A DNA stretch of 64,000 nucleotides, taken from positions 17,726,685-17,790,684 of the forward strand of contig NC_136004.1 in NCBI RefSeq assembly GCF_048128805.1, in the 5' to 3' direction. How positions within the stretch are numbered: the stretch's first letter is position 1; each line of letters begins with the position of its first letter. Below, in pieces: positions 36,601 to 48,140 of the stretch. The DNA is from Centroberyx gerrardi (lineage: Eukaryota; Chordata; Actinopteri; Beryciformes; Berycidae). A program made the translations under genes and the position numbers. The notes beneath the pieces are model-generated. The model ran no database searches. It was not told the origin of the DNA and worked only from the letters and a program-made list of their open reading frames with translations.

Positions 36601-38040
36601 CATTCAATGTGAAAAGCAGTAAACTGACTCACTGCTCGTCTGCTCTTTTCAGTGTGAGGCGTTTACCAAACTCTATGGCTCCAGGCTGCAGAAGGTTTTG
36701 GGAAACCAGATGGATGTTCCAGATGCTTGTGAAGTAAGAATAGTTTCCTTTTTTTAAGTTACATGTACATTGACCTAATAACTGAATAACTGTAGATATT
36801 CAAAAGTAGCACAGCACTACTGCTACCACAAGAGGGCCTGTCTGCAATGTTTTTGTGGAGCAGTAATGCTTTGAATGTCAAGCATAGACTCCTTTACCTT
36901 GGCAGATGTGAGTACACTGACATGGAGTGTACCACCACTCGGCCCACAATGCTTAGGTGGCTCAAAGATGCACTCCAAAATTTGTGATTAGTTGCAAGGA
37001 TTTGCATGTAAAGTTGCCTCGTGTTGTTTGAGGGGAGACCACAAACCAGGTGTCAGACAGTAACATGTCTGACACCTGGTTTGTAGTCTCCCCTCAAACA
37101 CATGATGTCCTTACATAGTTTACAACAGTATGATAAGCCCAAGTCCAGTTCCACCGAACACCAATCATGACCTCAGTGTGAAGGCTTTCATAGTCATGCT
37201 CAGATGTTTTCATTTGATCAAGTTCAATTTATGATCAGCTTTTCTCTCATGTGTCCTCTAGAGAGTTGATCTGTGTGCTGCTGTGAAGAAGCTGGAGCCT
37301 CTGGGAAAGGACCGCTGTACCTTGGGACCCAGCTACTGGTGCAAAGACAGTAAAATTGCTCAGAAGTGTGGTGTAAGTTAAACTCAATTAGATAACCATA
37401 TCATCTTGTTTGATAAACAGCTCAGCTAAACTAAAGTGATGTGCAGGACAGCTCTGTCAAAGCCCACACTGTACAAGTTTTTCCATGAACCTTCAACCAG
37501 CTAGTTGCAGGATGGGCTACCTGAGTTATCCCATTCTTTGCCTGTTAAGATCGATTCACAGCCATTCAAGCTGATGCAGGCTTTCATCTTCAGTACTTTA
37601 CAAAATCCCTTTCAAACAAATTCCTGTTGTGTTCTTTCCCTTTCATTTTGAGCCTTCCATATCCAGTTACTCCTTTGGAGAGATTTTAGGCTACTCCTCC
37701 TTTGATTCTGGTGTATAGGTCTATGATGGATAAATTGTCTAGTTTAATTCTAGCAATCAACCAATGCTACTGTCAGTGCCTGTGTTCAGACAATTTGGAA
37801 GGCTGCATCTGCTACAAGTGATAGGGAAAACACATTATTAAAATCTGAAACTGAAACCATGCCATCCAAGAGCACACAAAGGGATCTTTTCTCACCTAGC
37901 ACTCCTCTGATACGCTGGCCTAACCACTGTTAACCTGCACATCAGCAGCAGAAAGTTGCTTCCGTTTCACATCTGACTTTTTTCCTCCATTTTTTCCCCT
38001 CTAGAATCTGGCCTTCTGTGAGAAATACATGTGGAACTAG
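33290..38040 (+). CDS. sftpb: Surfactant protein B-like / prosaposin-like saposin-domain protein
   Basis: Predicted 361-residue secreted saposin-like protein; the family binds and remodels membrane lipids. Exons: 33290-33341, 33722-33783, 34212-34286, 34683-34805, 34934-35071, 35183-35263, 35371-35554, 35665-35807, 36653-36733, 37262-37372, 38005-38040; phases agree and borders are GT-AG. Residues 1-17 are a signal peptide. Three saposin B domains follow, each with six cysteines: 43-116, 157-230 (NKT glycosylation site at 174) and 246-318. A C-terminal saposin A domain (Cys332, 340, 349, 355; GPSYWCKDSKIAQKCG) ends the chain. Its place beside usp39 matches human SFTPB, so I call it the sftpb orthologue. 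Oddities: no N-terminal saposin A domain was found (exon 2 has no Cys), while the C-terminal one resembles prosaposin. The middle domain lacks the extra cysteine of mature mammalian SP-B. A TATA-like CTAAATAA lies near 33206. Confidence 0.88.
33541..33604. repeat. (CT)n microsatellite plus attached dispersed repeat end
   Basis: CT run of about 64 bases in intron 1 of the surfactant-like gene. It is followed to about 33665 by ATTCAAATTCAAA and a TTGCCAAAACATGG end, a pairing also seen at 50868-50950. Confidence 0.9.
35848..35894. repeat. 16-bp-arm hairpin in intron 8 of the surfactant-like gene
   Basis: GCTTGTGAGGAATGTC and GACATTCCTCGCAAGC pair with one G-U wobble around a 15-base loop, 41 bases downstream of exon 8. 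Confidence 0.85.
37025..37100. repeat. 76-bp near-perfect palindrome in intron 9 of the surfactant-like gene
   Basis: Arms of about 35 bases beginning TGTTTGAGGGGAGACCACAA are complementary with one mismatch around a loop of about six bases. The length suits a tiny foldback element or a pre-miRNA-like hairpin. Confidence 0.85.
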
Positions 38041-38487
38041 AGAGAACCAACCTGCCAGACTGACTGAAGCTCTGAAAAAGTGTCTGCAAAAACAACTTTA
38101 CTTTTTACAGATGTATTGCACTGATCGACTTTTTACAAATGTATTGCACTGATTGACTCTTACTTTCTGCAGATGTATTGCACTGATCAGTTCTTACTTT
38201 TTACGGGTGTATTGAATCCACATTTTTTAAGCAGGTTTTTACTTTCCAGAGAACTGCTCCTTCTCACATGCTATTTAAGTCAAGCGCCCATAAACAACAT
38301 TCATCTTGAAATTATTAAGTTTGCATGAAATGTGTTGTGTAATCGCAAATAAGACTGAGGCTGGGATTCAGTCTAAAATATCAGTTTCTGCAGTCTTGTG
38401 AACAGTGTTATTCTGTATATTAGCATAAGAACGTCAATGTGACTGTGAACATGGCAGAAACTCCCATCAGATGAGCATACTGTATCT

Positions 38488-38493
38488 ATTAAA
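38488..38493 (+). terminator. sftpb: Polyadenylation signal (ATTAAA) of the surfactant-like gene
   Basis: ATTAAA about 450 bases past the stop codon. The convergent usp39 signal is only about 170 bases away. Confidence 0.5.
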
Positions 38494-38660
38494 GACTATT
38501 TGGACGATTGCTCAATAATGTGCTGTACAGCTGTCTTTTGTTATACTGTTCTCGTTTTACAATCCTTGGTGTGACTAGCTACACACACAGCAAACTAAAA
38601 CTATCAAAGGTTTAACACTAAAATGCAGCATATAGAATGAAACAGATGTCTTGGAGCTAC

Positions 38661-38666
38661 TTTATT
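38661..38666 (-). terminator. usp39: Polyadenylation signal (AATAAA) of usp39
   Basis: AATAAA on the minus strand about 235 bases past the usp39 stop codon, giving a short 3' UTR. Confidence 0.55.
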
Positions 38667-38899
38667 TAGCAAATTCCAGACAGTAAAAAGATAAAACAGT
38701 GAAAAAACATGGAGACATTTACATATTTGCTTTTCTGTGTCTATAAACAAAAAGTTATGATCCTCTCATGCCAGTCTCATTCTGAATTCTGATGTTATTT
38801 TCAGCATTTTTAATGCTGAGTTCAGGTCTCAGTGGATATCCAAACACTTGCAATATGGTGCCACCACTTCAGGTCACAATGAGGACATTCCTGCCTCTC

Positions 38900-41800
38900 T
38901 TACGCCCCTGTGTGGTTGTTTGTGTCGTCGTCACCCTCTCGTCTTTTCCAGATCTACAACAGAAATAAACATTTGTTACCACAGAAGGATCCATATTCAT
39001 GAAGCTTCTAAACAAGTACAAATCTAGGATCCTTTGTTAGGCAGTTTGACTATATAAACTTCACTATGACTTAAAATGCAATCTGGTCTCAAATAAGATT
39101 CATCCAATATGGGTGACCAACCCACCATTCAATGTTGGGGAAATTCTAGGATTAATCTCTGCCTTTAAATGAAAAATTAATTTACAACTAAACATAACTG
39201 AATAATTAAATGAATAATAACATATGCAAAAAATAAAAATTAAAAATGAATTGCAGGTTTTACAGAATTTTTTATGTAGCTGCAGTCAGGGAGGAACCCC
39301 CTTCATATTGGCAGTGGACAAGCATGACAGGCCAATATCCAATAAGAGGCCAATATCGACACAATACCTCTATATCAGCAAACCAATATATCGGTCTAAC
39401 CCTAGTCTCCAATCAGTACATCTGTACAAGTAAGTTATGTATGCAGACTTAGGGATGCAGCCTATATTTTGCTGGGTTAGTGCTGGTGGCACTTGGTGTA
39501 ACATTTTCAGTTGATGGGCAGCACTTGATTTGGTGATCCCAGTGGAGCCAAACCAATAAACAATGTGTCACTGTCCACAGACTCACTGTATTCACCAACT
39601 TTTAGCTTTTACAACAGGCACAATATGATTATGACAGGAGAGGAATGTGTCGTTTCAGGAGTGGCAGAACTTGCCTGGATGTAGGCCTCCGACAGCGTGA
39701 TCATCTGGGGGAGAATGTCGGTCACCTGCAGGTCCTGCATCTCATACCACTTCCCAGTGCCCTGATCAACCACAACAACAACACATCAATACTGAGCTTC
39801 AATGACGTCAATGCAACACATACTAACAGAATGCTTGCTTGGTCATAACATAATTGAAAGGGTTTGTTGTTTTGTCTGTGGTTAATGCCAAGAGAAATCA
39901 GGAAAAATTCAGGAATATTTAGCTGCAACATACATGATGCAAGACATGTATTCTGTACGCTCCCTCAGTGGGCTTCCCATCATGCACCACATTGGCGACC
40001 AGGTCATAAGTTGTGTGCTTCTCTGTTGCTTGGGCTTCTTCTGTCAAGTACTCACGAAGGTCTACATTCCTGGTGAAGCAAATATAATGATTAAAATATA
40101 CACATTCATAATAAGGACAAAACATAAGTGCGTGACACCATTGCTCATAGAGTTACAATATAAAATGGAGGTAAACCCAAACAGAGACTCTTCATTATAC
40201 AGTTGTACGGTTGTGATGGAATCTGATCCTCTGTAGCTCACTGATACTGTGAAGGTTTTATTTCCTCAATGTGGCCACATGTGCTAAAAATGTATGCACC
40301 TCATGGTACTGTTGAATAAAAGCCTTCCGCCAGAACGCCATACTGTGTCTTAAGACAAATGAACAGCACTTACGTGATAGGGAAGTTGACAATGGTGGGG
40401 TTCTTTTCCACAAAGAAGTTGTTCTTGGTGAATCTTTTGATGCAAAAGATGAGGTACGGAGGCAGTTTGGTCAACTGGAACTTTTTGAGAAAATTCTCTT
40501 TGTAGGTTTTGTATTCCTGAATGCAAATGACACAGAAAACGGTGCACAGATACAAAGTGTGCTGAAGTTATAATACTTGCGTCAATCTGTCGTCTGAAGG
40601 AAGCAGTGTGAACTGCTGCAGTAATTACACATTTTGTTTCAGTTTTGACTAAATGTGCATTGTAGTCACATTTTAATCATATCATCCAGTTTTAGTCTAA
40701 AAAAAAAATCGTACATGACGTAGACAGTAAAGACATTTTAATATAGATTATGGTCACATTGATTTATGTCACTTTTTTGTTGTTTTCCTACTTTGAAGGA
40801 CTGCAGTACCAGAGCCATAAAATCAAGCGGTCACAGTTCTTTTATTGTGGCCCCGGTTGCCATGGAAATTAACAAGGCTCATTATCAGAGGCAAAAAGAT
40901 GTGATATTCAAACTGAAAGAGCACTAAACTCTTAGATTGTTAATTTTAATGTCACTTTTTTGTCAATGACATTCAAACATTTTTATTCTAGTCTTTACTT
41001 GAAGTTCACAATGTCTAGTTTTGATCTCATTGCAGTAATGTAAAACAGGACCATCGACTTGTTTTCCATCATTCTTGCTAATGATTATAACACTAGAGGG
41101 TGCAGTCGGTACCTTCTCTGTGCTGCCGTTGAATTTAGCCAGGATGTTGAAGAGAGGGACCTGCGGGATTATAAGCTGCTCCTTCTCATCCTTGTACAGT
41201 GGAGCTGTTGGGAGGTCAAGGGTCAGGAACAGGAAGGTGGACTCAGACATCTCCTCCTGGTACTCGTCCTTCAGGAGCAACGCCTCCTTCTCCTCTGGCG
41301 GCTGAAAAAAATAAAATAAAATGAAATTAAAAAAAACTGTGACTTCTGACAGAGAACTTAAAATCACATGTCACCAACCATAAGATTCACAGTCAACCAC
41401 TGATTGACAGTCTCAGTAGAGGCAGATTTGAAGGCACTTATAAAATACATATTATATCTGCCCTGGTTCGGTTTGCATTTTATCTGAGAAACAGAACCTC
41501 ATCAGTGACAATTTTTCATCCTCCTCCTCTAGCATTTCTTTCAGGGTCCCTCAAGTTTCTATTCTAGATCCAATTGTCTTCCCCATTTGCATTTTCCTAC
41601 TGGGTTGTGCCATTCATTTACTTTCACTGTTTCACACACACAATACCCAGTTTGATCTCCCAGCTTTATCTCCAGTGCAAATTCATCTCAGGAACTGGCT
41701 TGATGACATTAAATGTTGGACGGCCCAAAACTTTCTCCAGCTAAACGAGAGAAGATCTGAACTTTTTTCATTTGGAGCCCCTGATTCCATCAAAATTATT

Positions 41801-44193
41801 ACAAAAACCTTGGGCCAGTTAGCCACTTATGTTAAACCCTATGCCAAATATCATGGTGTGATCTTTAATTCAGCCACCAGTTTGACAAGAAGGTCAATTC
41901 AGTTTTTCAGCTCAGAACTATCTTCGAAGCACTTTGGTCAACAATGGTCAACTTACTAAATCTGGGTGTGGAAGCTTCTTGGAGAAGATCCGCATGGAGC
42001 CTTGAAATACTTTGGTAATGATTGCTGTAATGGCAGAAAGACAGATGAGGACAGAGGTTAATTCTTGTTTCTCTAACAGACATAAAAACAATGGCAAAAC
42101 TTGCCAGCTCAAATACTAAAGGAAAGTAAGACTAGTTGGCGCAAGTAGACTTTTTTGCAAATTTCGGGCAAAATCATCCCCATTTAGTATTAAAAAGTAT
42201 TGCAGTTTTTCCTTCTAATCCAATTTACCATTAGAGTTGTCTAAATTTCACTGATATTTATATTGCTATTACCAGAGAATCAAATCATAAATTCCAATTT
42301 GACCTGATTCACCAACAACTCTCATGCCAAATAAACATCTGAATATCACACGAAAAAGAGTAATGTTCTTTAATTACATATATATTATGATCCAACAATA
42401 AGAGATTAAAACCCCCTGTATCTCCTCCCACTCACATGGCTTTTTCTTTGTGCCTCCAAGAGCGCCATGCAGGGCGTTCAAGAACCAAGACAGGAAGTCC
42501 ACAGCATCCCCTGCAGAACAGACAACAATCAATCAGCAACACAGCTCATTCTCCACTGGGCAGCATGTGCTAAAGGCCTATTTGCTGTGAATCCTCTATT
42601 CTTGAGAACTGAAGCACGCTGTGCAACACTGTATTCTGGTAACATGTGCGCTACCTTGCTTGGTAATCTGGAAGTTCTTCTTGCTGCACAGCACCACAGC
42701 CTGCAACATCTCATGGGGAGACACGTGAGCTTTGAAGTTCCTCGGGTTCCACAGTTTGCGCATCAGCTCACCAAACCTCTGCACCAGGAGGAACATGATG
42801 TCCCCCGGTGGCCTGCGGATTCCCCGGTAGTTTTCCTCTTCCAGGAAGTAGTTCCGCAGTGGTGGAACATTGGAAAGAGCCTTGGATGGTAAACAAACGG
42901 AAAATGGCAGAGGGCAAGTTTGTCAGTATTATTGAAAAGGTTCAAGCCTCAGTCCAGGTAAGGCCCAGTGTGGCAGATAGCATTCGTACCTGTAACACCA
43001 CATTGGCGTAGTCGTTGGCCTTGATGTTGTTGAGCCCTACAATGCCTGGCAGGTAGGTGGTGCCATCATAGGCTCGATACAGCTTACCCTGCTTGTCCAG
43101 CCCCGAGATGTGCTGCTTGGTGAACGTGGGCTTCAGCACATACTGCAGAGAAAGAAGTGTCAAGAAATTATAGACACACAAAGACATACACCATGTGGTT
43201 TAAGTCTGCTTTACTAAAAAGCCAGTGCTGTACTGAAACAAAGATCAATTCTAAGCCTGGTATCAGAAGTATATCTGATTTAACAACATGTTGTCAGTCT
43301 ATAAAACCATCACTTCACTTACTGTGATGTCCTCCAGCGAAGAGTCAATGATCTCATAGTTGTCTGGCAGACAGTAAAACTTGAGTGTGTGCAGATTGAG
43401 GAACACATGATGGGTGAACTGTACACTGTGAGTGTAAGCATGAGACTTCAGACCTCTACCTGCGGGGGACACAAACATACATAAACAGTCAAAATAAGAC
43501 TAACGTTAGGTCATGGATCCTGGGTGAAGTCATGAGATAATTCACCTACCTTGAAAGTATTTCCCACATATGAGACAGGCATAGACATTGATGTGGGACA
43601 GAGAGATGGAGCATAGCTTCTCGAAGTCAAAGTCCAGCACACTCCTAGAGGATAAACAAACAGAAAGGAGATTCAGCTATCGAGCTTTGATGAGACAAGG
43701 CTGACTACCGTTAGCCGTAACATTAGCTATGCTAAGCTAACGTTACATTACCTGTTTATGGTGTCGAGGTAAGGACAGTGACGGCTTCTGCGGTCTTCTG
43801 TGTCACGTCCTCGTCCTATTTTGGCTGCTACTGTAACATTAGATGAAACAAACAGTTAAATTTTTTGTGCTCCACAGAATGAGGCTAACCAACAAGTAGC
43901 AAGCCCAGCATTTGGGCTGATTGGGGATGGTCGATTACACGTGACGGTGCGTTGGGTAGACGGTGCAGTTGGTTATATTATGCTGGTTAAACTTCAAGTG
44001 GTCCTTAGTGAGCCATATGTTTATGACTGGACCACCACGCAAACAAAATCGAGCGCACCTTCATTTTGCTACTAACGTTAGCTACAGGCTAACCAGGGCA
44101 GCTAGCTAGCATTATAAGGTAAATAATCTTGCCTCCGTCTTCCTCGTCATCATCATCCAGCTCAATGTCTCTTTCTCGCTTCAGAGAGACCAT
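38900..44193 (-). CDS. usp39: U4/U6.U5 tri-snRNP-associated protein, catalytically dead ubiquitin-specific protease 39
   Basis: Predicted 500-residue orthologue of USP39 (yeast Sad1), needed for tri-snRNP function in splicing. Exons (minus): 44133-44193, 43752-43830, 43550-43644, 43323-43459, 42990-43142, 42655-42880, 42436-42510, 41957-42024, 41113-41301, 40374-40516, 39934-40069, 39675-39761, 38900-38953. A short acidic N-terminus (ELDDDDEEDG) replaces much of the longer human RS-like tail (565 residues). A zinc-finger UBP follows, with Cys39, Cys70 and Cys73 and CGKYFQGRGLKSHAY. In the USP fold the Cys box reads NNIKANDYANVVLQ, so Asp168 stands where active USPs have the catalytic Cys; the His box reads HVLHHGTGKWYEL and lacks GHY. 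Introns 1 and 12 have GC donors (GCAAGA, GCAAGT). Intron 8 holds an antisense LINE fragment. The gene is head-to-head with the C2orf68 homologue. Confidence 0.96.
41470..41950 (+). mobile_element. LINE (L2-like) reverse transcriptase fragment inside usp39 intron 8
   Basis: The plus strand, antisense to usp39, reads FRVPQGSILDPIVFPI (normally GVPQGSVLGPLLF), then LDDIKCWTAQNFLQLNERRS and a KPYAKYHGVIFNSA tail. The catalytic Y/F-A-D-D segment between them is missing, so the copy is internally deleted and dead. It reaches almost to the exon 8 donor. Confidence 0.75.
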
Positions 44194-44606
44194 CGCAGCA
44201 GTTAACTGCAGTATCAGCTAGCGAGCGAAATATCAAAACAGTTATATAGAAGGAACAACTTTAGCTGAAAATGCTGAAGAGATGAATGGGTCGAGCTCTT
44301 CGCAAACACCGTGCGCATCGAAACTCGCGGTGGTGAACGCCGCAATAGTAAATGGTCGACTAAAACTTAACCCGGAGTTTAGAGCCAGTGTTATCAAAGC
44401 GAGCCTTGTTCGCCCTAAATAATCCTTGATTGCCTATGTGATAACGTACATTTTTGGTAGCTCTACTGTTGATGTATTTAATAAAATACACATATTATTA
44501 ATAATGACCTTTATGTTAATGATCATTCTTCCAATTTATATATTTGTATCATAACTGCATCATAGGTAGGCTACATAGTGTGTCATTGATATAGATGACA
44601 CCCAGC

Positions 44607-45165
44607 AGGTTTGGGGTCAATTCATGAATGAACTCATCAATTCAAATTCAACAGAGGAATTGGAATTGGAAAAAACGTACAGGAAACAGAATTGGAATTA
44701 GTTCAGGAAGTTGTTTAACTTGTGTTTGATTCATAATGTTTGATTTATAATGTTTGAAAAATGGTAAAAAAAAATAAATAAATTAAAAAAAAGACGCGCA
44801 CATCCCAATACCCAATAGGGTGGGTGCTGGATCAAAAAATACCTTGCAGAGTTGAAAGAAAGAGAGAGAGATCCGCACACCAAATAGCTCCCGTATAAAG
44901 GACTTTTATTTTCTGCTGTGTAAAGTCCTTTATACAGGAGCTATTTGGTGTGCGGATCTCTCTCTCTTTCAACTCTGATTTATAATGTTTAGCAAGTCAA
45001 GACAGCCTCTCATAGAAGTGAAATTTAATGGAATTTAATGGAATTCAATTCTGTTTCCTGTCATTCCAATTAAATTCCAATTCTGTTTCCTTAGAGCTGG
45101 GTGCAATTCCAATTCCACTCCAGGAATTGAATTGGAATTTATCATGCATTCCAAACCCTGACACC
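44607..45165. mobile_element. AATTGGAATT-rich foldback element with terminal inverted similarity
   Basis: The left end (CAGGTTTGGGGTCAATTCAT) and the inverse of the right end (CAGGGTTTGGAATGCATGA) resemble each other. Between them GGAATTGGAATT on the left is mirrored by AATTCCAATTCC-type sequence on the right. A second element is inserted in the middle. Such repeats are familiar in fish; no coding capacity. Confidence 0.55.
44741..44990. mobile_element. 220-bp insertion flanked by a perfect 15-bp direct repeat, containing a long hairpin
   Basis: TGATTTATAATGTTT occurs at 44741-44755 and 44976-44990 and looks like a target-site duplication. Within the insert an A-rich stretch (44758-44790) is followed by a snapback: arms 44847-44906 and 44922-44977 are complementary except for a four-base indel in a GA run, with a 15-base loop. 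It carries no open frame. Confidence 0.65.
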
Positions 45166-45229
45166 CAGCTGCACCGCCCGTTAAAGGTCAAATATCTTGA
45201 CAGTCTGCTTAAGTGATTTTTAGACATAA

Positions 45230-45720
45230 AGATCTTACAATAAATCTGACTTTGTTCTTTTCCGTCCCTCTGACTCTATCATCCACAGTAAACTGGGGAA
45301 CCTTTACTATCCTCAGCTGACTCTGAGAAGGTCATTCATGTATTTAGTTCCTTTCCTGTAGATTACTGTAATCCCATCCTGGCTCACTTAAAAGTCCCTC
45401 TCACTCCTGCACCTGCAGCTCATGAATGCTGCCACAGGGTTTCTGTCTGAAACATAGAGATAGAGTTTGTCGCTTTGGATAAAAGCGTCTGCCAAATGGG
45501 AAATTGTATAGAGTTGATAATCACAGATTAGCACAGCATTCTTTAACCCCTCCATTTCCAACCTTTTACCTAGGAGCAAAACGGCACCCCGAGGTCCTGA
45601 GGCAGAGCCCTCCTGTCTCTTCTAGTCTAGACTCAAGACCAAAGGGCCGCAATGCTGTGGAGTAACCTGCCTGAGGAGTTTAGGCTAGCTAAACCAGTTC
45701 AGTCTTTTAAATAACTTATT
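45230..45720 (+). mobile_element. Degraded L2-like LINE 3' pieces with 3' tail
   Basis: LGNLYYPQLTLRRSF and VDYCNPILAHLKVPL (by frame hopping) match the LINE polymerase segment LDYCNSLLAGL. GTCGCTTTGGATAAAAGCGT with CTGCCAAAT at 45459-45490 is the shared L2/V-SINE 3' tail. A further piece at 45600-45720 resembles the polymerase C-terminal tail. Several stops make it dead. Confidence 0.65.
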
Positions 45721-46272
45721 AAAACCTGTTTTCATAATCTTGCTTTCTATAACAATTCTTAGGATGCTTCGGTGGCCGTTTGATAACCCTGTGACACACA
45801 CTCCTCACCCAGTCCTGGAATTTGGCCGGTGAACAGGTCTGTCTGATTGTCCTGTAGATTTATAACAGTGTCGCCTCATGTCCTCTATTATCACCATTTG
45901 TAGGTTAATACCTATTTTTAGTACATTATTCTTCTGACAGATGAATTGGGCTTCTGTATAAATGCTCACCCTGGATTATGGCACAAATTATTGTAACATC
46001 ACATGCTTAGGTTTTAAATTCTTTATATTTTATTATTGACTGAATTTATGCAATCTCTTGTTTTTATGCTCTATAAAGCGCATGATGAACTTAGTTTTTA
46101 AAACGCTTATATACAAACAAAGCTTAATTTTTAAACCCCGGAAGCGTTTTAATTGGACAGCAACTTACATGTATGCAGCTTTGTGTGGGGTACAGTGCTA
46201 CGAGACTTGTTGCAGTTATTAACGTTTACTCATAAATACTGTTAAGCTATCATATCCAAACTATTTATTGAA

Positions 46273-47293
46273 ATGGACATTTTGAGAGACGATGAGGTGC
46301 ACGAGCTGAAATATAAACGCGGGGGTCGTTTGGACATGAGCCACGGTTTCCTGCACCATATTCGGAGGAACCAGATTGCTAGGTGACCTGTCTTCCAAGC
46401 TAGTGCTATCAGCTAGCATGCTACTTCTTTACATTTGGGCACATTATCTGTATATATTTTTTAAATGTGAGTTGATCAGATGGGGGGAAATGCAAGGACA
46501 ATTCATTGGTAGACGAGCTATCGTTAATACGCCCACTCACTCTTGCTGCGCATGCACACAATGTCAAAACATGACGAGAGAGTTTGCTCAGGCCTTGTGC
46601 TGCTGTTTGCCCCAGATGCCCTGTTGTTGCAGTTTAAATAACTGGCCATGTTCCCGCACTGTATGTCTTTGTATGTCCGTTATAAACACAGTCCAGACAA
46701 TAAGAACATGTTGATTCCCTGTCTGTTTTAGAGACGACTATGATAAGGAAGTCAAGCAAGCCAAAGAGCTTCAGCGGCGGAGGCACACTACAACCCCCAG
46801 ACGCCCTCGGCGGCCTGACATCCAAGTGTACAATCCTCGACGAAGATGTAAGAGCGATCTACTGTGCTGTAAACATTTAGCCTGTGACAGCTAACCCACT
46901 GATTGTGTGTGTGTGCTCGTTTCCAGATGGCTCAGAGCCAGGGGTCGGGGCAGAGACTGAGGAGTGGAACGAGTCCGGGTCCAGCACAGAGACGGAGACC
47001 CACGGGACTGAACTCTTCTGGCTCGACTACCAGGCAGACTCTGGTACCATTACGTCCTTCATCGTCCACAAGGTTAATGCACATCCCTTCGACTGATGAT
47101 TCTGTCCCTTTTGTTGCTTTGCTTTGGCCTGTACTGTGCGTCCTCATACTCTCCTCTGTCTGTCTCTAAGGAGGATAAGCCGGAGAAGGTGGTGGAGCGC
47201 GTGGCGGCGAAGAACATCCTGGACTCGGCCATGAGGACCGCACTAGAGGCCCGGATTCGAAAGGAAATGGACAAACGGCGAGACAAACGCTGA
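46273..47293 (+). CDS. C2orf68 homologue (UPF0561 family), function unknown
   Basis: Predicted 164-residue protein, very close to the 166 residues of human C2orf68. Exons 46273-46382, 46732-46847, 46927-47072 and 47171-47293 join in phase with GT-AG borders. It begins MDILRDDEVHELKYKRGGRL. A strongly basic middle (RRRHTTTPRRPRRPD, residues about 58-72) is followed by an acidic/serine-rich stretch (ETEEWNESGSSTETETHGTE), the motif LFWLDYQADSGTITSFIVHK and a charged C-terminal helix (EARIRKEMDKRRDKR). There is no signal peptide or membrane segment. The role is not known to me. It is divergently paired with usp39, start codons 2.1 kb apart, as in human where the two genes are also neighbours. 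The 3' UTR probably runs to about 48.1 kb. Confidence 0.92.
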
Positions 47294-48140
47294 ATCACGT
47301 TCTAAGAAAGGAAGATCATGGTGACAGAGGAGCTAGAACGGAAAGGCCAGCAGAGCAATAGATCATGTGATGCTCTACGCTCCTGATAATCATTGACGCT
47401 ATTGACAGTGTTGGAGGAGTAACGAGGACTCGGGGATACTGTACGACGTCAGCTGAGGTCTAAGGTGATGTCCCACGATCAAGCGGACTCTTGTGTTCTT
47501 ACTGCTCCCTGGCAATGACTAAATAGCACTTAACAGGGAGCGGGCCGTCCTCATGTTTACTACAATACATCAGACTGTTACCTCAGACCCTGAGCCACAC
47601 CTGTAGGGCCACATTGTTCACCTCCAAGCTGACTGGACCTATGAACTCTTGTTGTCCCTCTCTTGAACGACAGAGCGGAGAGAGTCAATGCTTTCTAAGT
47701 AAAAGTAAAAGTCAGAAAAGAATAGGTACTCTATCACAGAGCACAGTTTAACCCTCCCACTCTACGGAACACATGCTGTGTGTTTCCTGTGTTTACAAAG
47801 GTCTAGTTTTTATAGATGGGATTTGAACTTTTTGGTAAAGTGCTGTGAATGGAACATCAGCCTGTTATGCTTAAAAAATGTGAGAGTTTAATTTTGTTTA
47901 ATCATATGAGTTACATTTAATGTCATTTATCATGTCACCCATGTTTAAAGAGCTTATTGAGTTGTTGGAGAGTTTTTGTGGATGCAGCCATTATAATGCG
48001 TTTGTGTGGCAACTGTGTTTCATGGCGTCCTATATCCTAATTTATTTTAGGCTTTTGAGAGAGTTTTATTTTTGATACTGTAATATTTTTGAGTTTGTAG
48101 TCACAGTATTACATATAAAAGCCATTTATTACTTTCCAAT
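47294..48140 (+). other. Probable 3' UTR of the C2orf68 homologue
   Basis: No open frame of note. No clean AATAAA is seen; TATAAA near 48116 is the best hexamer candidate. The end is a guess. Confidence 0.35.
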
